Assembly (NCBI RefSeq): GCF_000350225.1 | Contig: NW_005179060.1 | Span: forward strand, 22,384-86,383 | Source of the DNA: Chondrus crispus | Lineage: Eukaryota > Rhodophyta > Florideophyceae > Gigartinales > Gigartinaceae | Direction: 5' to 3' | DNA: 64,000 nt | Shown: piece after piece, positions 30,292-39,129 of the stretch | Numbering within the stretch: the stretch's first letter is position 1 | Layout: every line of letters starts with the position of its first letter | Notes under the pieces: model-generated | Told to the model about the DNA's origin: nothing | What the model saw: only the letters and a program-made list of their open reading frames with translations | Databases searched by the model: none | Position numbers and translations under genes: made by a program

Positions 30292-31762
30292 TTATGCAGT
30301 AGAGGGCATTGATCCCCGTCGCCCAAACAGAGCGGCGACAATTTCATCTACCGGTCCACCATCAGGAAGAGGGATGGGCGCGAGAAACCCGACGAGCTTC
30401 TCATGCACATCGTACTTGAGACGGCGACCCTTGGCGTAAGATCTGTCCCGCTTCTTCTTGACCTTGCCACCTTTCGACAGCTTAGAGTACTGTAACCCTC
30501 CTCCGGCAGCTTCTCCACTCTCGATGATTTCACGAAGTAGAATCCTGTAGAAGTCACCGTCATCGTACTCCAACTCATTGGAACCTTGCAACATCTCGAG
30601 GCCATCACCAAGCAAAGAAAAGGACTCCCGCACTCGTTGAGTCTTCGCTAGATGTTTCCCAGAGGCTAAAGAAGCTTTCACCTGTGCGCTCACAGTCGTG
30701 TCGATGGTCTTGAACCCCCCTTTCGGAACTGCTCCTGAGGCTTCGTCAACCTTTGACCCCCAATGATCTAGAACAGTATTTCTCCATTTCTCGAAATCCT
30801 TGTCAGAATGCTTATCTTGAGAAGATGGCCAAGTGGCGCAATACGCTTTGCAAGCCTGTTTTGCAAGAGACGACATACTGCTTTCTGTCATCTTCATGCT
30901 GTCGCTGAGCTCCTCATCTGGGGTCCACGAACTACACCCTTCTCTCAAGGCATTGCTCGGGAACTGGCGTGCTAAAGAGACAAAATTTTGCACTCTAATT
31001 CGGAAATTCACGACAGCATCATACAGATCCTGTATAACGATGTGACAACGGCAACACGGAAGGAAAAGCAGTTAGAAAATGCAATTAGATGTGTCACTTG
31101 GTGTGGATCGTATGCGCAGGGTCATTATCTTCAGAGAATGGATAAACCGCTATTTTCATAGCCAAAGCATTCAATTGTCTAGCACGGTAAATACTCATCA
31201 TGAGCAATCACTGGCATACCACCCACTGTGGGTGAATCGAGAGTATGTAAGGACAACTTACCTTTTGTTTCCGCACAACATGGGCCCGTGTGATCTCCCG
31301 TTTCTCGACCTCTACCAATCGAGCTGCAACGGCTCGTTCCTCTGCTTTCAATCGCTCAGCGCGACTTGAGATTATCTGTTCTTCATCTTGTCGCGCATCA
31401 TCCAGTCCAGGGAGGTCGTCTCCGACTTCAAGGACACCGTCAGATATAGACTTGTCACTAGAATCATGATCGCTGCGAGAAAAATGATCCGGAAGTTCAA
31501 ATGCTTCAGGCTCTAAATCCGCGTCTCTTCTTGAAACACGCTTCCCTTTGTACCGGCGCCCCTCAAGGACGACAGCAGCACGGTACGGAAGCTTCCGTTT
31601 CTTCTGTCGAGTGTGACTGGAATCATCATGAGGATGCTGACTGCTGTCCGAAGCTGATGATGACGGTACGGGTGAGGCAGGTCGCGGGCTTTGAGGACGC
31701 TCTGACGATCGGCTCGGCCGTGGATTTTCAAATTCCGACAAGTCCAGGTGAACTGAGGGCAT
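30292..31762 (-). CDS. BFR2: AATF/Bfr2 ribosome-biogenesis factor, 2 exons
   Basis: Exon 1 is 31762-31262 and exon 2 is 31029-30292, separated by a 232-bp intron with AAG|GTAAGT donor and TATACAG acceptor. The join is in phase 0 and gives 412 residues. The N-terminus is acidic and Ser/Pro-rich, with RRYKGKRVSR. A helical middle (DLYDAVVNFRIRVQNF) follows exactly at the splice join. The C-terminal TRAUB domain shows KKKRDRSYAKGRRLKYDVHEKL and ends with ALFGRRG. Bfr2/AATF acts in the nucleolus in early small-subunit rRNA processing. A naive caller would split it into two ORFs. It is divergent from SAE1 with 449 bp between the starts. Confidence 0.93.
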
Positions 31763-32211
31763 CAGCGGGGGGTTTGAGCAATCCTACCTCTCCGCGAGGC
31801 AAGAGTGGCAATATCACCTTATTAATAGTGCCCAGTTGGAGCAGTCAGGTGCTTGTGGGTCAAACAATTGGCGACGGCGGAAGTGGTGGCGTCGGCGGTG
31901 CTTATGTACTACTGTAGCATGGGGGTAGAAGGGGGGTAGAAGGGGGGTAGAGAAGCCCACTACTCCCAGCGCTGTTATTGGCTCAATACTTGTACACGTG
32001 GAGCATATTAATAACTTGTGCAATTACTATTGTAACCCTAATTTAGGCATTGCTAGATCCCGTCTTCACCCATACTCCCGCCAAAGTGAAGGCCCACTTG
32101 CCTATGCTGTGCTTTGTCGCTTGGCAGAGTACTGCTTCTGCCCAGCTATCCCATTTTCCGTGCATTGATACAGCGAAAGACAAAGTGTGAAAGAAAGGCC
32201 TTTCCACGGCT
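31763..32211. other. Divergent promoter region between BFR2 and SAE1
   Basis: The 449-bp gap holds a short G-rich repeat (GGGGGTAGAA x3, 31920-31950) and an AT-rich stretch with CTTGTACACGTGG near 31990. It is the only space for the promoters of both flanking genes. No clear TATA box decides a start. Confidence 0.5.
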
Positions 32212-33177
32212 ATGGATCCTGCAGCAGGAGCAACAGCAACTCACGAATTGACGGGCGGCGAACGCGAATGGTACGACCGCTATGATAGGCAGATTCGCCT
32301 CTGGGGTGTTGAGGCGCAACGCAGACTTGCTGAGTCGCACGTTTTAATTGCAGGGACCTCATGTAGTCTCCTCGGTCACGAACTGGCAAAAAACGTCGTC
32401 CTTTCTGGTATAGCCCGTCTGGGGCTATATTCTTCCAGCAAATCGTGCGGCCGTGGGTTTTTGGGCTCAAATCTCAATGCCACTGTTGAATCTTTGTGTG
32501 ACATGAACCCTCACGTCAGAGTGGATGTCATTGAGGATATCTTGCCCACCATTCATGAATTCACAATTGTTTGCGCGATTGGCATGTCAAAGAAAGAAGA
32601 ACTTGTTATTGCAAACGCTTGCCGCGAAAAAGGCGTTGCTTTTTGTACTGGTCGCACCGCGGGTACAGTTGGATGGGTTTTCTTTGATTTTGGAAAAAGC
32701 TACAAGTTCCAGGTCAAAGCGAAGAAAGATCCCAAGGCTGAAACTGAGTCGACTGCAATGCAAGAGAACGAAATATCGTTTTGCACATACGCCGAAGCGG
32801 TCGGTGCACCTTGGGGGAAGGAGACGAGACGATCGGAGTTTGGCTGGCATGTAGCGTTGAGTTTGCTTGAGTTTGAAGGGCAGCACGGCAGGATGCCTGT
32901 CGGCGATGAGGCCGACCAAAAGGCGCTTTTAGATACTTACGACAAGCTTAAAGCGGAGAAGAAGCCATCTCATTCAAAAGAGGAGCTACTAGTGCAAGTT
33001 GGCACTGTGGCACAGTTTACAATTCCTCCTGTGGCCGCCATCGTTGGCGGAATGTGGGGAAGAGAAGTTATCAAATACGTATCTGGCAAAGACGAGCCAA
33101 TCAACAACTTCTTTTTCTTTAACTCGAAGACTAGCTCAGGTTCTCTCGAACGATTAGGTCCCTCAGAATTGGTGTGA
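32212..33177 (+). CDS. SAE1: SUMO-activating enzyme subunit 1 (AOS1/SAE1)
   Basis: A 321-residue single-exon ORF of the ThiF/E1 family. RYDRQIRLWGVEAQ (residues 23-36) is the canonical SAE1/E1 N-terminal motif, followed by the nucleotide-binding segment LIAGTSCSLLGHELAKN and the FCTGRTAGTVGWVFFD block. The C-terminal helix PPVAAIVGGMWGREVIKYVSGKD is typical for E1 proteins. There is no catalytic cysteine domain, as expected, since SAE1 works as a dimer with UBA2. It activates SUMO with ATP in the nucleus. The glycine-rich loop (GTSCSLLG) is unusual compared with the common G-x-G-G-x-G. The gene is convergent with SDHAF3, whose stop is 86 bp downstream. Confidence 0.95.
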   Translation: MDPAAGATATHELTGGEREWYDRYDRQIRLWGVEAQRRLAESHVLIAGTSCSLLGHELAKNVVLSGIARLGLYSSSKSCGRGFLGSNLNATVESLCDMNPHVRVDVIEDILPTIHEFTIVCAIGMSKKEELVIANACREKGVAFCTGRTAGTVGWVFFDFGKSYKFQVKAKKDPKAETESTAMQENEISFCTYAEAVGAPWGKETRRSEFGWHVALSLLEFEGQHGRMPVGDEADQKALLDTYDKLKAEKKPSHSKEELLVQVGTVAQFTIPPVAAIVGGMWGREVIKYVSGKDEPINNFFFFNSKTSSGSLERLGPSELV

Positions 33178-33263
33178 AAGTGGACGACGCTGAAGAGAGT
33201 CGCATCATGCCTGCCGCATTGTAATTCTCCTGTACAGACTTGCCACGGGCACACAGTAAAACA

Positions 33264-33812
33264 TCATTTTCCTTTCACGTCTTCATAAGGGTTTTCGCCT
33301 GCTTCAACTTTGGCTTGGACCCCAATGCTGGCCGCCGATGCCCGGAGCTTTTGCAACTGCACTTTTTGATCGTCACTCAAAGCCTCGACGTCTTCGTCCG
33401 CCATTTCGCGACCAACCCCAAAGAGGTCCTGCTCGGTGGCATTGTATGCAAAACAAGTCGTCACGTCAGTTTCATGAGAGCACGCACTTCAAAGGTCGGA
33501 GCACATGGTGCGTTCCAGCTTACCGCTTCCACCGTTAAATGAGCTGCGTAGTCTTGCCATTGCTTCATGAACTGTTGGTGCTGTTCCTCGCTGACATTGC
33601 GATGGGCTTGAAATTCTTGCCGCAAGTACTATTCCAGTAAGAGAAAGAATTGTACATGTTAGATGTTGCCGCCACAACGCTCCTCATGATAGGCGAAGCA
33701 TTCATGTTCATGCACATACCTTGTCGCCCACCGACCTGTACAGATCTGGAAGCTTCTGTCTATGAAGGCGGAGAATGCTTTTGTACAGTGATAGCACCTT
33801 TATTCTAGACAT
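33264..33812 (-). CDS. SDHAF3: SDH assembly factor 3 (SDHAF3/ACN9, LYR family), 3 exons
   Basis: Exons 33812-33720, 33628-33524 and 33428-33264 join in phase 0 into 120 residues, against about 125 in human. Introns are 91 and 95 bp with GTATGT/AATAG and GTAAGC/GCAG borders. The last acceptor could also lie 3 bases upstream, adding Gln. Exon 1 encodes the LYR-type helix (LSLYKSILRLHRQKLP...GDK). Exon 2 encodes YLRQEFQAHR and FMKQWQDYAAHL, the ACN9 hallmark. Exon 3 encodes an acidic helix (LSDDQKVQLQKLRA) ending NPYEDVKGK. The protein acts in the mitochondrial matrix, protecting the Fe-S subunit of succinate dehydrogenase during assembly. No single ORF covers the gene, so automatic annotation can miss it. 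Confidence 0.92.
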
Positions 33813-34557
33813 ACGGGAGTTTCCAGATCACAATGAAAGTAGTAAGCGAGAGTTGCTCATCTAATCGTCCTGGTGAAGTGCCAACGAACAGTCCATGGGG
33901 TAGGTCCCATTTTACTTGTCATAGATAAAAAATAGGTCCCAAAAATATTTAAGGTTTCACAAAGGCCTCGACGCAACCTTGGGCCCCATACTACGTTCCG
34001 TGTGTGTCTTTACATTTGGTCAACGACGACGGGAGACCTAGTTTTATGGCGTCAGTGACTATTTCTTCTGACCCTCTAGCACAGTGAATCGCAACAAAAC
34101 ATCAATTGTACCTGTGCACAAGTGGGTAGGAAGTGAAGTGAAATCCGCAAGTGTAACAGCCGAAGAAGTTACAGCAATGACATCGCTATCCTGCCTTGTT
34201 CTTTGTGTGGTTTCAAAGACAAAGCTGCTACATCGTGTTCTCTGAGTCTCGCATTCAAGATGAATAGATAAAGCGTGTGCCACTGATAAGACAATGCGGA
34301 AAAGTATTGTACCAGCAACAAGACGGGCCAGCGCGACGAACTAGTTTTGAAAGTTGTGTTGGGCTATTTTACCTGCGCAGCGATCAGCGCAGCGTGATCT
34401 ATGCGAAACCGAATTAGACGCTCCCAAATACATTGCAGCCTGGGTCAAGACTCAAATATTTACGTAATCACTCCAATTCAGCCGCATTCCGATGACAAAA
34501 AGCAGCGCGAACACCTTCTAAAACAAGCACGAAGCGTATGCAGCCATGGTGGTTGCT
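33813..34557. other. Intergenic; no gene recognised
   Basis: About 745 bp without coding signal lie between the SDHAF3 start and the L17 stop. They include the SDHAF3 promoter and the L17 3' region. No repeat or RNA gene was recognised. Confidence 0.5.
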
Positions 34558-35094
34558 CTACACGAGCTCAATGATACCCATAGGCGCATTGTCGCCCCTC
34601 CTTGGCATGGTGCGCAGCACGCGAGTGTATCCTCCATTCCTGTCTCCATACCTCTCTGGCACCTGTTCGAAAAGCGCGTGCACAAGGGCCTTATCGTAGA
34701 TGTAGCCAAGGGCCTGCCTCCTCGCATGCAGCGAGCCATCCTTCGCGAGAGTGATCATGTGATCCGCAGGCTTGCGCACGGCCTGAGCACGCGCATGGGT
34801 GGTCTGGATGCGGCCGTGCCGAATGAGCTCGGTCGTAAGCGCACGAAGAAGCGCCTTGCGCTGGTCGGCCGGCTTGTTCAGCTTCGCAATGCGCTTCCCG
34901 TGACGCATGGCTTCAATGGTTGGCATCGCCGGGAGAGGAGCGACAATGGGCATGGAGGATGGAAGAACGACGCGGTTGCTCACTGCAATTGCAGTCCCCC
35001 GGAATTGGTGCCGACTGCATGTTGCACTTCCGGCAAAGTCCTTCCCGGTAGAAAGACCCGCCGGCGCAAACGGTGCGAAAGCCGGACCCTTCAT
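34558..35094 (-). CDS. RPL17: Plastid 50S ribosomal protein bL17, nuclear-encoded
   Basis: Residues 63-178 are a complete bacterial-type bL17: [20 protein letters not shown], then [20 protein letters not shown], then the [17 protein letters not shown] signature. The 62-residue leader is Ala/Pro/Ser-rich, poor in acids and has Phe near its start ([11 protein letters not shown]), as in rhodophyte plastid transit peptides. I therefore chose the Met at 35094. The frame stays open to 35355 but the upstream part looks non-coding. bL17 sits near the peptide exit of the plastid 50S subunit. Red algal plastids retain many ribosomal genes but not rpl17, which fits a nuclear copy. Confidence 0.93.
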   Translation of the reverse strand: MKGPAFAPFAPAGLSTGKDFAGSATCSRHQFRGTAIAVSNRVVLPSSMPIVAPLPAMPTIEAMRHGKRIAKLNKPADQRKALLRALTTELIRHGRIQTTHARAQAVRKPADHMITLAKDGSLHARRQALGYIYDKALVHALFEQVPERYGDRNGGYTRVLRTMPRRGDNAPMGIIELV

Positions 35095-36129
35095 CGATCG
35101 CGTTTGTCCGATAAGAGGATACGGGTCAAAGAATAGGTTGGAGTCGTAGTGGTAAACAAAATCGCACAATGCAACGGTACTGAAGAGCAGGAGCAGAGGA
35201 TGGGGTGGGTTAGATGTTTCTGAGACGAAGGAGGCCGCGGGAGCTCGCAGGATGTTGAAATTTTTGGCGAGATTGCAGCTCTCGCAAAGCGGCCGAGATA
35301 ACCCTAATTCTGAATATGCTTGGAAGAATTTTTGCATTGTTTTCACAAGACGCACACTTCCGGCTCTAAAATTTTGGAGCTCACCTGTTTGTTGGTCCCA
35401 CGAATGCCATGTACTCGCAATGCGTTAAGAGACAAGCATAAGTGAAATGAAGAAAGACATTGGCGTGTTGCTTCTCTCCACTCTGAATACCATCGTAGAC
35501 CGAGGTTCATTGTCTACAGAGAGCTACCCAAAGATGCTTGCCTTAACATGGTCAAGGCTTGTGTAAAGAGCTACCAGACTGCATCGGTTGCCACGCACTC
35601 CTTAGAGCACATGCCAGAGCGTGTCCCACTAGTGCATAGTTTTGTCTCTGTTAGGTGCTGCAAAAACTGTGGTCGGTCTGATCAGTAGAGCGCAGAAAGA
35701 GGAGGATGTAGGCCGTGACTCGCATGGGTTTTTGCTCGCTTCCGTATGAGCACCGCATAAGGTCGGGGATGCCCTGGGGGAGGAGGTTTCCTGTGCGCAG
35801 AGGCACGAGCCAATGAGGTTGACACAAAACACGGCACAACACTTGGGGCAAGGAGAGAAAAACGGCAGTCGAGGCGGAAGCGACGGAGAAGATGGGCTCT
35901 AACCATTAGAAATTCACGCATTTATTTTCGCCATGTATAAAACCAACTGGTCGCCGCTCCAGAAAGCAGAGAGCGTCAAGCAATCGCCGCTTCTAACGAA
36001 CTACACAACAAAAAATACCTGAAAGCCTGGATTCCGGGGACGAAGGTCGATGCACAGCTGCCTATGTTCACGAAAAGGGCCGGGTGCTGGTAAGGTCAGG
36101 TAGCGAGAGGGCCTAAAAAGCGAGGGCGC
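35095..36129. other. Intergenic; no gene recognised
   Basis: It contains the L17 promoter side and about 1 kb of mixed sequence. Three overlapping minus-strand ORFs at 35629-35921 are frame shadows of one another with no domain. A TATA-like GTATAAAA occurs at about 35936 on the plus strand without an obvious gene after it. Confidence 0.5.
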
Positions 36130-36393
36130 TCAAAACTCTTCGGCCTTGGCCGGGGGCATGGCACCAGGCGTGGACGGGGCGACTAATTCTGAGTGGATGT
36201 GAGCGTCGTCCGGGATGGAGTCTTGGGCGTCGTGGCCGGGATGGTTGACGTGTTCTGCCTCATCTACATTCGCACCGTAGAGGGTGAAGGCCGAGGGTTG
36301 CAAGCAGGCGCCGACAGGGTCGATGCACTTGGCAAACCCGGAGCGCGGCTGGCCCTGCGCGTCTTGAGACTCCCAGCTGAGAACGTTGCCCAT
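36130..36393 (-). CDS. Small protein with N-myristoylation motif
   Basis: An 87-residue ORF starting MGNVLSWESQD. Gly2 with Ser6 fits the N-myristoylation consensus, so the product may attach to membranes. Two cysteines (AKCIDPVGAC) follow, then an acidic, His-rich, probably disordered tail (NHPGHDAQDSIPDDAHIH) ending in AKAEEF. The frame extends upstream to 36537, but the MGN start is favoured because the upstream part is Pro/Arg-rich low complexity. I do not recognise a family. It could be lineage-specific, and a spurious ORF cannot be excluded. Confidence 0.5.
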   Translation of the reverse strand: MGNVLSWESQDAQGQPRSGFAKCIDPVGACLQPSAFTLYGANVDEAEHVNHPGHDAQDSIPDDAHIHSELVAPSTPGAMPPAKAEEF

Positions 36394-37922
36394 GGTGATA
36401 TGCGGAGGCGGCTTGCCGGCGGAAGGCCTGGGTGTGGATGAGGTTGCAATGGAAAGGCGGGTGGTGCGCGAAGGTGGAAGAGGAGGGACTAAAAAGCGAT
36501 GGGGTGGTGCAAGTATTGCAAGTATAACAACCTTCAAGAAGGACGTTTCCCGTACAGTTTTGACTCAAAACTGTACGGGAAGCGTACCCGGTACGACCAC
36601 CGTGTGTCGCAATACAGTATGGGAAATTCTGTAACTTTCCTAGTTCGTGTGTCGGCACATCGCGGTTTGGCGGAGCAATGATTGGTGGAACGACGTGGCG
36701 CACGACAGAATGGAATCTTTTTAATCGCACGTAATCCTCTTCAATGTTCATTTGTGTTGTCCACATCGGAGCGCTTCTCCACTGTCTTCTGCCAGCGTGA
36801 GAGCAAACCGGTAAGATTCTCATCACAACTCGAAGACGTTTGAGATCGCAGTTTTCTCCGCGCTTGTGTCATATTAGTCCTGGAGGAGTCTTCTTTGAAA
36901 ACGCGTCGTTTGCCTTCGCATCGACGACGTTGGACGAAGAGAAGCCTGCTCTCGCCCTCAAAACTATAGCACGGCATACTGCCCCAAGTAAGGCCTACTG
37001 TACAGTAGTTTGTTAAACAAACTTGTAAGTGCTCCCCAGCACGTGTGCGCTTCAAAATAGTGCATCTCCCCTGCCTTTGAGAAACCAGGCGCCTACGCTC
37101 CAAGCTTCTACCTCCACTACAACAGCTTGGCACATGCTGCATTCAGTTGTCATTCAAGGCGTTGTCAGTGCGCTGTGTAGTGCCGCTCCCAGCCCACGGA
37201 ACCTTCATCACTTCGGCCAGAGGAACGGGAATTTTTATTTTCGCCTCCTAAAATATCCGCATTAGCACTGATGCACGAACACGTTCCCATGTATTAACTC
37301 CTGCTCAAGATATATCTGCTCACCAGTGTTTTAATTTTTCCAGTACGACAGCTTGCGAAAGGTACCCGTCCACCGTGCACCTAGTCAAACTATGGAAACA
37401 AAACGCTTAGTCCCCACATCGCACCAACCGTAATTCTTCCACGAACACCTCCCGAGATATATTCAGAGTACATTTGACCGCATACTGTGCATTAACTTAA
37501 ACCCTCGTGAGGTTCAGCTGCAGACTTAGATGTGCCTTGGCTTAAATACTGATGTTTGCGATTTGCAAGGGCAAGATTCACAAAAGAAACACCTCCAGTG
37601 GATAGAAAAGATACTAGAAAGAGAGAGAAAACCTTACCCCCTCCCGCTGGTGTGAGACTCCGCGTTTAAAACGTTCGTAGACGACGGTCCGGGACTTCCT
37701 GATTCAATTGCAGCATGGCAATCATTCATGCTTCCACGTCCACACATCTTGAGATGGCTGCTCTATTATCACTCTGCATGTCACCACTCACCGAAGATCA
37801 CACGTAACCTATTCATTGGGAGCTATTGCCAGACCAAGGCGACCTTCGCGGCCGAGTGAGCACAAGCACCTCGTGTTCTGAGCAACTTCTGCTTTCAGAA
37901 GAAGCAACCCATTTGCTCACTG
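36394..37922. other. Intergenic with one strong palindrome; no gene recognised
   Basis: A near-perfect palindrome lies at 36548-36580 (listed separately). An Arg/Cys-rich minus-strand ORF (36741-37142) has no domain and a composition unlike its neighbours, so I do not call it. The rest is AT-rich without coding signal. Confidence 0.45.
36548..36580. repeat. 33-bp palindrome
   Basis: Arms of 16 bases (TCCCGTACAGTTTTGA and its complement) flank a single central base. It sits about 155 bp upstream of the small myristoylation-motif gene. It may be a cruciform-forming scar, a regulatory site or the relic of a fold-back element. Confidence 0.85.
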
Positions 37923-38452
37923 CTACTGCACTTCAAACTTGAGCGCCTCAGTCCATCGCTCCGGAGGGCAATCGTACGTCACATGGACCCCACTCTTGCA
38001 CGGAGGGGCACCAGGGTCTGTGTCTTGGCAACATGCCCATCTTCTGCCATACCTCGGGCCCTTAACATGGTCGAGAGCCGGATCATCGAAGTGGTGGTCT
38101 GCAATGGAGCAACAAACTGCGGTCAGTAACCCGCTGGTCTAATGCGTTTGATATTATGCCAAGGAACAGCATCCTACATACCTTCGTAGAGATTTAGGGG
38201 CTGTGGATTTCCCATTATGTCTCCGTGATAGCGACAGCTTCCCGGAAAGTTTTCATGAGACGTGAAAGTCTCTCCGCATCGCACACATGTACTTTGCTTC
38301 GCAGATATGACTGTGGGGCACTTTTGGATCGATGTCTTCGAGGGAACAAAACGAAACCGCCGCGTGCGTTTGACCATCGCCCTGCCTTCGCAGTGGCCAA
38401 AGTTCACGGACAACCCTCGGGGCACAGGACACGCTACAAATGCAGTTGCCAT
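37923..38452 (-). CDS. CHORD-like Cys/His zinc protein, 2 exons, probably plastid-targeted
   Basis: Exon 1 is 38452-38182 and exon 2 is 38098-37923, with an 83-bp intron (G|GTATGT...TTGCAG) splitting a Gly codon. The product is 148 residues. The core reads CVRCGETFTSHEN-x3-SCRYHGD, then WACC, then PCKSGVH. The spacing of Cys, the EN and the YH, then W-x-CC and C-x3-GVH, is that of CHORD zinc-binding domains, though shorter. The N-terminus MATAFVACPVPRGL resembles a red-algal plastid transit peptide. The frame is open upstream to 38692, but Met at 38452 starts the sensible protein. CHORD proteins elsewhere work with Hsp90. The role here is unknown. Confidence 0.72.
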
Positions 38453-39129
38453 ATTTGGGATAAGCACAACTCCACAGAGCGCACGTAGAAATGGATGCGC
38501 AGAAGGCTTGCACCCTCTGTAGCTCCATGGAGATGGGCGGTGAGAGTGATTCACAAGAGGAATTTTGCTAGATTTTCCATCGCTAGTATGAAATTTGGCT
38601 AGGTCGAAAAAGAACAGGGGCTGTGAGAAGCGGGTTTTGCTTACCGGTATTAGTTCGTTCCGGCGATGATTACTTCGCAGCCCTTTCCTCATTCGTGAGA
38701 CTTTCCGCTCGCGTCAGAAGCAAACTGGTAGAAAATATGCCACATCAGAGTAGAGGAAGGCAGGGGCCTGTATTTGGTTTGACTGGTACAATCTGGTGCC
38801 ACGCAAATAGGCACGGCCGTCGACAAAGCTGCGAACGGCTTCTCTCCGCACTTCAACTCTCCGCCGATCACTACAATCATACTATACAGTATGTAAGCGC
38901 GCTGGGAACAAATCTATCGCGTGCTGGTGAGTGATGGGAGTGGGACAGCTGAAACGATGCCCGTACCTCCTTGAAGATGAAGAATTACGTCGCATTAGTC
39001 TCAGATGGTTGGGGTCTATACAACAGTTCCAACATCTTCCGGTTTATCCGTCATAAATAGTAGTGGCGAAACTCACGACTTGGGATAAAAGAAGCTCACT
39101 GCTCGATTGATATTGACACATAAATTAGG
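38453..39129. other. Intergenic; no gene recognised
   Basis: It holds the upstream region of the CHORD-like gene and the 3' region of the GON4-like gene. Short ORFs here have no domain. Confidence 0.45.

Noticed and set aside
35629-35921. Three overlapping minus-strand ORFs
   Set aside because: They are frame shadows of each other with no domain and no codon pattern.
36741-37142. Arg/Cys-rich 133-residue ORF, minus strand
   Set aside because: No domain, composition unlike the host genes around it, and no supporting context.
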